Shown here piece by piece: positions 1 to 3,754 of a DNA stretch of 5,325 nucleotides. The position numbers and the translations under genes are program-made. The notes under the pieces were generated by a model, which did no database searches, was not told the origin of the DNA, and saw nothing but the letters and a program-made list of their open reading frames with translations. Source of the DNA: Desulfobacterales bacterium (GTDB lineage: Bacteria; Desulfobacterota; Desulfobacteria; Desulfobacterales; QNYZ01); NCBI GenBank assembly GCA_029938515.1, contig JAOZUU010000228.1:1-5325 (forward strand), given 5' to 3'. Every line of letters starts with the position of its first letter. The stretch's first letter is position 1.

Positions 1-248
1 AAAAATTGAAGCCGGAAGACGGCGATATGCTTAAACCCAAGCTTTTTAAATACACTCACCCGATGATTGCCATCTAATATAATATTGTTTTTTTCAATGA
101 TAACTGGATGGTGTAATTTGGCAAAGTTGGCAAACTCCATAGCGAGGCGCTGGATCGCATTCGAGATGATCGCTTCATGCGGAATTAAAGTGGACACCGG
201 CACAATCTCTAAATTCAGATTCAGATCTTCGGTTTTTAATAAAAACAT
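1..248 (-). CDS. ParB/Srx-fold protein resembling SerK/SbnI-type serine kinases, 3' end outside window
   Basis: The frame opens at ATG (246-248, minus strand) and stays open for 82 codons to the window edge. The start is well fixed, because an in-frame TGA lies five codons upstream and no other start codon lies between. The visible part carries the N-terminal ParB-like pattern: a strand ending in PVSTLIPHE (about residues 17-25), a helix (about 28-43), a strand HHPVIIEKNNIILDG (46-60), then the signature DGNHR (59-63) and KKLGFKHIAVFRL (68-80). In the ParB/Srx superfamily this DGxHR stretch with an upstream PHE glutamate is typical of the ADP/ATP-dependent free-serine kinases SerK and SbnI and of small ParB-like nuclease-domain proteins. 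D59, H62 and E25 match the expected key positions. Only the N-terminal part is visible, so serine kinase, partition-like protein and other ParB-fold proteins cannot be told apart. It is transcribed divergently from the potassium channel gene. The ribosome-binding site is weak (TTGAG). Confidence 0.72.
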   Translation of the reverse strand, partial: MFLLKTEDLNLNLEIVPVSTLIPHEAIISNAIQRLAMEFANFAKLHHPVIIEKNNIILDGNHRVSVFKKLGFKHIAVFRLQF

Positions 249-305
249 AAACTCAACCGATCAAATGGGTCTCGGTTCCATTTTCACTGATGCAAACCGG
301 TCAGG

Positions 306-326
306 CATTGACAATGGCAACCATTG
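306..326. promoter_or_regulatory. Operator-like cluster of CATTG/CAATG inverted repeats
   Basis: The sequence reads CATTG-A-CAATGG-CAA-CCATTG. It therefore holds two overlapping inverted repeats: CATTG/CAATG with a 1-base centre (306-316) and CAATGG/CCATTG with a 3-base centre (312-326). It lies between the divergently transcribed ParB-like gene (start at 248) and the channel gene (start at 498), where an operator would be expected. A plus-strand TTGACA (308-313) overlaps the cluster, but 17 bases later there is only a poor -10 match (TGTAGG). The bound protein, if any, is unknown. Confidence 0.3.
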
Positions 327-414
327 AAATTGTAGGGGAATGCGCATTCGGTGTCAATGTGGTTCGGTTGCCCGGAAACCTTACGACACCTTTTTCCCTG
401 GCCCTTGAAAAATC

Positions 415-449
415 TTGCTTTTGATTTTGTTTCGGGTGTAGTTTAAATA
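415..449 (+). promoter_or_regulatory. Possible weak promoter of the potassium channel gene
   Basis: Two overlapping sigma70-like pairings are visible: TTGCTT (415-420) with TAGTTT (439-444) at an 18-base spacer, and TTGATT (421-426) with TAAATA (444-449) at a 17-base spacer. Both lie in an AT-rich stretch about 50 bases before the channel start codon. Neither is close to consensus, so this is a location guess only. Confidence 0.22.
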
Positions 450-497
450 ATTTATGATCAATAATAATTTTTCCTGTCCACCGACACCACTGATTCC

Positions 498-1511
498 ATG
501 AATCGAACACGACATCTTCGAATTTCACTATTTCTGGCGGTGGCTATTTTCATCTTTGGTGTTATCGGTTACAGCCTAGTCGAGGGCTGGAGCCTGATTG
601 ATTCTGTATATATGACCGCCATCACCCTCTCTACCGTGGGATACAAAGAAGTACATGCGCTTAGTGATTCCGGCCGAATTTTTACCGTTGTGCTGGTAAT
701 CTTCGGTGTCGGTTTCAGTGCCTACGTGGCAGCGGCCATCGTGCAGTTCATGGTGGAAATACAGATTCGAACTATTTTTGGGAGGAGAAGATTGGACCGA
801 AAAATCAATCGCATGAAGAATCATTTTATTGTATGCGGGTATGGACGGATCGGACGCGTACTGTGCCGAAATCTGGAGGGCAGCTCCATCGATCTGGTGG
901 TGGTGGATAACGATCCGGAAAATATTCCTATCATGGACGAGGATAACATTTTGTATGTGGCGGGGGATGCCACCGACGAGGCCAATCTCACCAAGGCCGG
1001 CATTGAACGGGCCAAAGGGCTTGTGGCTGCCCTCGGATCGGATGCCGACAACGTATTTCTCGTTCTCACCGCCCGGCAGCTGAATCCCAACCTGTTCATT
1101 GTGGCCCGGGCGGCGGAGGTCAAGTCCAAATCCAAGTTGCGGGCGGCCGGTGCCAACAATGTAGAATCACCTTATGAGATGGGGGCCGCCAGCATGGCCC
1201 ATCGGATCATCCGGCCCACTGTCACCAGTTTCCTTGACCTGGCCTTCGCCCAACAGCGGACCGATATCCAAATGGAGGAGATCCCCGTCAGTCCCGATTC
1301 CAAGTTAGTCGATGTCATGCTCAAGGATTCGGGTATCCGCCAGCGATTCAACCTGATCATCATCGCCATTAAAAAAGACGATGATGACATGCTGTTCAAC
1401 CCGTCTTTTGAATCGCGTATCCAGGTGGGCGACACTGTGATTGCCGTGGGTGATATTGGGAACCTGCGACTCCTGGAAAAAGAATTGAATCCATCGGCCG
1501 GTATGATTTAG
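498..1511 (+). CDS. Two-helix potassium channel with RCK (TrkA-N/TrkA-C) regulatory domain
   Basis: This 337-residue protein has the order expected of an MthK-like ligand-gated potassium channel of the inner membrane. TM1 is at about 8-29, a pore helix at about 33-45, the filter T46-V-G-Y-K-E51, and TM2 at about 61-84. A basic linker (RRRLDRK, 96-102) leads to an RCK_N Rossmann domain from about 108. The nucleotide-binding loop is GYGRIG (114-119) and the acidic residue ending the second strand is D137 (VVVDND). GDATDE (156-161) and the ESPYEMGA segment (223-230) are also typical. A C-terminal TrkA_C/RCK_C lobe spans about 250-334. Such channels form tetramers whose RCK ring gates the pore in response to Ca2+, nucleotides or similar ligands. 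The filter departs from TVGYGD: lysine replaces the last glycine and glutamate the aspartate. ATG 498 is the only sensible start (in-frame stop at 462-464), although no clear Shine-Dalgarno precedes it. The gene stands alone; no transporter partner is adjacent. The fold is very well supported; ion selectivity and gating ligand are not known. Confidence 0.93.
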   Translation: MNRTRHLRISLFLAVAIFIFGVIGYSLVEGWSLIDSVYMTAITLSTVGYKEVHALSDSGRIFTVVLVIFGVGFSAYVAAAIVQFMVEIQIRTIFGRRRLDRKINRMKNHFIVCGYGRIGRVLCRNLEGSSIDLVVVDNDPENIPIMDEDNILYVAGDATDEANLTKAGIERAKGLVAALGSDADNVFLVLTARQLNPNLFIVARAAEVKSKSKLRAAGANNVESPYEMGAASMAHRIIRPTVTSFLDLAFAQQRTDIQMEEIPVSPDSKLVDVMLKDSGIRQRFNLIIIAIKKDDDDMLFNPSFESRIQVGDTVIAVGDIGNLRLLEKELNPSAGMI

Positions 1512-1531
1512 CTTAGATGATGTTATGCTAA

Positions 1532-1723
1532 TAATACAGGCAGGGCCGAATTGTCCAACACCCTGTAGGCTTGCAAAACAGTGCAGTCTACAACTATTAC
1601 ATGTGTTGCCGGGACAGGTCAGGAAATGCGAATGGAGATGATTTTAGAATCACATCTCGTGTAGCTTCGGAAGGTAATGCTGTTATTGTGCCGATTGTCC
1701 ATCTTATCCTGGCCAGTGACTGA
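1532..1723 (+). pseudogene. Short unexplained open frame, possible 3' remnant of a lost gene
   Basis: Reading from the in-frame TAA at 1532 to the TGA at 1721-1723 gives about 62 open codons with protein-like composition. They include GLQNSAVYNYY, then SGNANGDDFRITS and a hydrophobic end GNAVIVPIVHLILASD. The first ATG is at 1601, giving 40 residues, and it has no Shine-Dalgarno sequence. The frame begins only about 20 bases after the channel stop codon, so there is no room for a normal 5' part. It could be the tail of a degraded or rearranged gene, or chance. I do not recognise a family. The rest of the 1512-1757 gap shows nothing supportable: no strong terminator and no RNA gene. Confidence 0.2.
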
Positions 1724-1757
1724 AAAGCCAAATCCTTTACAATTGTCCTCTGTTTTT

Positions 1758-2423
1758 TTAATAACTTTTTTCATCCATTTTAAAATATTTTGCGGGTATC
1801 CCCTTAGCAATTACATTAGGAGGAACATCCTTTGTCACCAATGTGCAAGCACCTATTACGGCACCATCCCCAATTTTTACTGGTAGAATCGTTGCTTTTA
1901 CACCTATAAAAACATCATTCCCTATTATACTGCCACCAGCAATATTGACAGTTGGATTGATATGAACAAAATCGCCAATTATTGTGTCGTGCCCAATACT
2001 TACAAGAGAATTGCTAATGAAAAAATCACCAATTTTCATTTCAGGCATCACCGCACAATGCCTTTGAATAATAGCCCCTTCGCCAATTTTTGCCCACTTA
2101 CTGATATGAGCACTCGGATGTATAATACTTAAAAATTGCCCGCCGATCTTTGTAGCAGTCTCAACCATTTTCCGCCGCCAAACGGTACGGCCAATTGATG
2201 CTACTAAAAATACATTATTTAAATCCACCTGTTTTAGGTTAGTCAAATTTCCGAGCACGGGAATATCATGAATTAATTTTCCTTTTTCCTTATCTCCACC
2301 GTCGTAAATAAAACCGATGGGCAAAAGAGTATCTTCCGTATGTTTATTAATTTCATCGATGGTTTCTAAAACCTCACGAGCAAATCCTCCCCCTCCGAGC
2401 AAAATAATTTTTTTTATATTCAC
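1758..2423 (-). CDS. NeuD/PglD-family sugar O/N-acyltransferase (left-handed beta-helix)
   Basis: This 221-residue protein has the two-part layout of NeuD/PglD acetyltransferases. An N-terminal Rossmann-like sugar-nucleotide domain (1-95) opens with KKIILLGGGGFAREVLETI (4-22), whose glycine loop is the family hallmark. A left-handed beta-helix of hexapeptide repeats (about 100-205) follows, with repeats such as IGEGAI, IGDFVH, IGNDVF and IGDGAV. H145 in VSIGHDTIIGD matches the catalytic histidine of PglD-type enzymes, and the end (VTKDVPPNVIAKGIPAKYFK) is the usual cap. These cytoplasmic trimers transfer an acetyl group from acetyl-CoA to an amino or hydroxyl group of a sugar, for sialic acid, bacillosamine or O-antigen modification. 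The substrate cannot be read from sequence. The start is GTG at 2421-2423, forced by an in-frame TGA two codons upstream. AAAGG almost touches the start, so initiation may be inefficient or rely on GATGGA further upstream. The gene is visibly more AT-rich than the channel and kinase genes and has no glycan-cluster neighbours, which suggests horizontal acquisition or a displaced gene. Confidence 0.9.
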   Translation of the reverse strand: MNIKKIILLGGGGFAREVLETIDEINKHTEDTLLPIGFIYDGGDKEKGKLIHDIPVLGNLTNLKQVDLNNVFLVASIGRTVWRRKMVETATKIGGQFLSIIHPSAHISKWAKIGEGAIIQRHCAVMPEMKIGDFFISNSLVSIGHDTIIGDFVHINPTVNIAGGSIIGNDVFIGVKATILPVKIGDGAVIGACTLVTKDVPPNVIAKGIPAKYFKMDEKSY

Positions 2424-2492
2424 CTTTCAATAGTTCCATCTAATAATCGAGTCTTTTCAAGCCCTCATTTGTTTAACATATTTCTTATCGTT

Positions 2493-2512
2493 ATGAAAAT
2501 AATCGTTTTCAT
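2493..2512. promoter_or_regulatory. Perfect 7-bp inverted repeat, operator-like, upstream of the acyltransferase
   Basis: ATGAAAA and TTTTCAT flank the 6-base centre TAATCG, and the whole site is AT-rich. It lies about 70 bases upstream of the acyltransferase start on that gene's coding strand, a natural place for an operator. The composition (GAAAAT...TTTTC) resembles Fur-family boxes, but the even spacing does not fit the 7-1-7 Fur consensus well. The assignment to any regulator is therefore unproven. With no uridine run after the stem, it is not a terminator. Confidence 0.3.
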
Positions 2513-2650
2513 TCAGAGCTCTGTGATGTATTTTGAATGGGATCGGGTTATCCCTTTGATTGGGATTCTCCTTTTATTTTGGCAACATAAGCAAAAAAAT
2601 TATGCGTGTCTCATTTTTGAGATATTGCTCCGGCGACTAAATACCCTAAA

Positions 2651-2717
2651 GCCGGCATTCCGGCGAAGGCCGGAATCCAGGAAAACACCGGATGCCGGGT
2701 CAAGTCCGGTATGACGA
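2651..2717. repeat. Dispersed REP-like element with two GC-rich hairpins
   Basis: The first hairpin is ATTCCGGC (2657-2664), loop GAAG, GCCGGAAT (2669-2676), a perfect 8-bp stem. The second is ATGCCGG (2692-2698) with CCGGTAT (2706-2712), 7 bp with one G-T pair. They are joined by CCAGGAAAACACCGG. This matches the widespread proteobacterial intergenic repeat usually met as TCATTCCGGCGAAAGCCGG followed by a TGCCGGGTCAAG...ATGACG half. It is GC-rich in an AT-rich setting, which supports insertion. No transposase or flanking duplication is visible. Only one copy lies in this window, so the repeat status rests on recognition of the sequence. Confidence 0.72.
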
Positions 2718-2910
2718 AATTGGCCTATTTAATTACCGGGTTAATAAGTTCCGTGGAAACGGCCTTTTTGTATCAATCAGTTGGTCCTGCTGTCAGTATC
2801 CGGTGCGGCTTTATCCTTGATCCTACCCTACTTCCCCATCCAAGGTGGAGCTGGATACTACTCGTAGTGATGCTCTGGTGGCGCGAGAGCAAAGGATTGC
2901 CCGAACAATT

Positions 2911-2932
2911 ATTACGTAATTTTGTTACGTAA
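2911..2932. promoter_or_regulatory. Two TTACGTAA palindromes, candidate operator of the two-component operon
   Basis: The self-complementary octamer TTACGTAA occurs twice, at 2912-2919 and 2925-2932, with centres 13 bases apart. The first copy extends to the 10-base palindrome ATTACGTAAT. Both lie just upstream of the -35 element at 2952, where an activator or repressor would bind. A chance pair of identical 8-mers at this spacing is unlikely, but no regulator with this site is recognised. Confidence 0.4.
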
Positions 2933-2951
2933 ATTATCAATAAATTTCATG

Positions 2952-2980
2952 TTGACTTTCGCGGTCTATCCTTATATTTG
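2952..2980 (+). promoter_or_regulatory. Sigma70-type promoter for the response regulator/kinase operon
   Basis: TTGACT (2952-2957) is followed after 17 bases by TATTTG (2975-2980); an overlapping TATATT (2973-2978) has a 15-base spacer. This is the best -35/-10 pair in the long intergenic region and points at the response regulator. Transcription would start near 2987 and leave a leader of about 180 bases. A consensus TTGACA at 3094-3099 has no acceptable -10 partner and was not preferred. Confidence 0.5.
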
Positions 2981-3153
2981 TTAATATCCGAGCAGGAAAT
3001 CCACACTGAAACACTTGAATTTTCTGCTTTCATTCTCTGAGGTCTGCCCGTATCTACCTCGAACCCGTCCTGATCTCGGGAGAGTTTTCGCCTTTGACAA
3101 TACAACTGTTTATTCCAAGAAAATGACTCAAAGTACAAAAAACCGTATTGATG

Positions 3154-3160
3154 AAAGGGA
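3154..3160 (+). promoter_or_regulatory. Ribosome-binding site of the response regulator
   Basis: AAAGGGA lies 7 bases before the ATG at 3168 and fixes that start. It sits inside a six-codon mini-frame (ATG at 3151, stop TGA at 3169-3171) whose stop overlaps the gene's start codon as ATGA. The mini-frame has no Shine-Dalgarno of its own, so translation of it is doubtful. Confidence 0.75.
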
Positions 3161-3167
3161 ATGACGC

Positions 3168-3689
3168 ATGAACACAGAAATACTTAAAGGGAAAAAGGTA
3201 CTGGTGGTGGATGATGAGCCCGATGTCATCGAAACACTGGTTGAAGCCCTGGATATGTGCCGGACCGAGAGCGCCCTTGATTTTTCATCCGCGCGCCGGA
3301 TGCTTCGCCGCAACCATTATGATGGGGCCGTACTGGATATCATGGGGGTAAACGGTTACGGGCTGTTGGAAGTCGCCATTGAAAACAAAATCCCGGCGGT
3401 CATCCTCACGGCGCACGCCTTGAGCGCTGATAATTTCAAAAAGGCGGTCAGGGGCGGTGCGCATGCCTATTTGCCGAAAGACAAAATGTTCGAGATACCG
3501 GAATATCTGGCCGAACTGATTACATCCGGACGAGACCGGGATAAAAAGAGCGGGCGCTGGTTCACGAAACTGTCACCCTATTATGATAATTATTTCGGAT
3601 CTGACTGGAAGAAAGGCGACCCGGAATTCTGGCATGACTTCAAGGATATATTTAAATTTTCAAGGGAAGAACTGGAAGATGTTTTGTAA
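3168..3689 (+). CDS. Short response regulator: receiver domain plus aromatic-rich tail, no DNA-binding domain
   Basis: This 173-residue cytoplasmic protein is a two-component receiver. A CheY-like domain spans about 9-122 with all key residues: the acidic pair D15-D16 (VLVVDDEPD), the phosphate-accepting D57 (GAVLDIMG), T81 (VILTAHA) and K104 (YLPKDK). The remaining 50 or so residues are not a helix-turn-helix or enzymatic output domain. They form a charged, aromatic segment including RWFTKLSPYYD (130-140), FGSDW (143-147) and PEFWHDF (152-158). I recall similar tails on short regulators of sulfate-reducing deltaproteobacteria, but know no function. Output is therefore probably by protein contact or as a phosphorelay intermediate. 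The histidine kinase gene follows after 65 bases with no terminator between them, so the two are very likely cotranscribed and cognate. Domain call is secure; physiological role is unknown. Confidence 0.93.
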   Translation: MNTEILKGKKVLVVDDEPDVIETLVEALDMCRTESALDFSSARRMLRRNHYDGAVLDIMGVNGYGLLEVAIENKIPAVILTAHALSADNFKKAVRGGAHAYLPKDKMFEIPEYLAELITSGRDRDKKSGRWFTKLSPYYDNYFGSDWKKGDPEFWHDFKDIFKFSREELEDVL

Positions 3690-3740
3690 AACGACAAATA
3701 AAACGAGACCTTTGAAAAATGTTCAATTTTGATCAAGTTT

Positions 3741-3747
3741 AAGGAAG
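3741..3747 (+). promoter_or_regulatory. Ribosome-binding site of the histidine kinase
   Basis: AAGGAAG lies 7 bases before ATG 3755, which decides the start. The ATG at 3748-3750 is in a different frame and too close to this site to be used. Confidence 0.75.
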
Positions 3748-3754
3748 ATGAAAA

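Larger units (their letters stand above)
2424..3167. other. Long intergenic region without a convincing gene
   Basis: About 740 bases separate the acyltransferase from the response regulator; the two genes are transcribed away from each other. Open frames here (2469-2714 and 2711-2932, plus) lack Shine-Dalgarno sequences and family resemblance. The first ends in the PAFRRRPESR-type peptide produced when this dispersed repeat is translated. Supported contents are an inverted repeat at 2493-2512, a two-hairpin repeat at 2651-2717, paired palindromes at 2911-2932, a promoter at 2952-2980 and an untranslated leader of about 180 bases. I see nothing I can name between 2718 and 2910. A 32-codon open stretch there (about 2830-2930, plus, KVELDTTRSDALVAREQ) could be a gene scar, but this is weak. 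Confidence 0.6.

Noticed and set aside
67..327. Plus-strand open frame of 86 codons
   Set aside because: It lies opposite the ParB-like gene, whose minus-strand translation has a clear family signature; this frame has no recognisable features and no ribosome-binding site.
301..528. Minus-strand open frame of 75 codons overlapping the channel start
   Set aside because: Its peptide has no domain-like pattern, and it covers the divergent regulatory region and the first codons of the channel gene.
821..1435. Minus-strand open frames of 112 and 87 codons
   Set aside because: They are antisense to the RCK domain of the channel and have serine/arginine-rich shadow composition.
1535..1567. Possible terminator after the channel gene (TACAGG...CCTGTA)
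   Set aside because: The stem is 6 bp with a loop of about 20 bases and no T-run follows, so it does not qualify as an intrinsic terminator.
2469..2714. Plus-strand open frame of 81 codons with a hydrophobic start
   Set aside because: Its last third is the translation of the dispersed repeat (PAFRRRPESR...PDAGSSPV), a common artefact; no Shine-Dalgarno sequence is present.
2749..2768. Possible terminator CCGT-GGAA-ACGG followed by CCTTTTT
   Set aside because: The stem has only 4 bp and no gene ends nearby on that strand.
2857..2868. Palindrome ACTAC-TC-GTAGT
   Set aside because: It is a short 5-bp repeat with no positional relation to a gene start or end; expected by chance in a region of this size.
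2711..2932. Plus-strand open frame of 73 codons
   Set aside because: It starts inside the repeat, lacks a ribosome-binding site, ends within the TTACGTAA palindromes and resembles no family.
3094..3122. Second promoter at consensus TTGACA before the response regulator
   Set aside because: At 16-19 base spacing only CAAGAA/AAGAAA/GAAAAT are available, none an acceptable -10 element.
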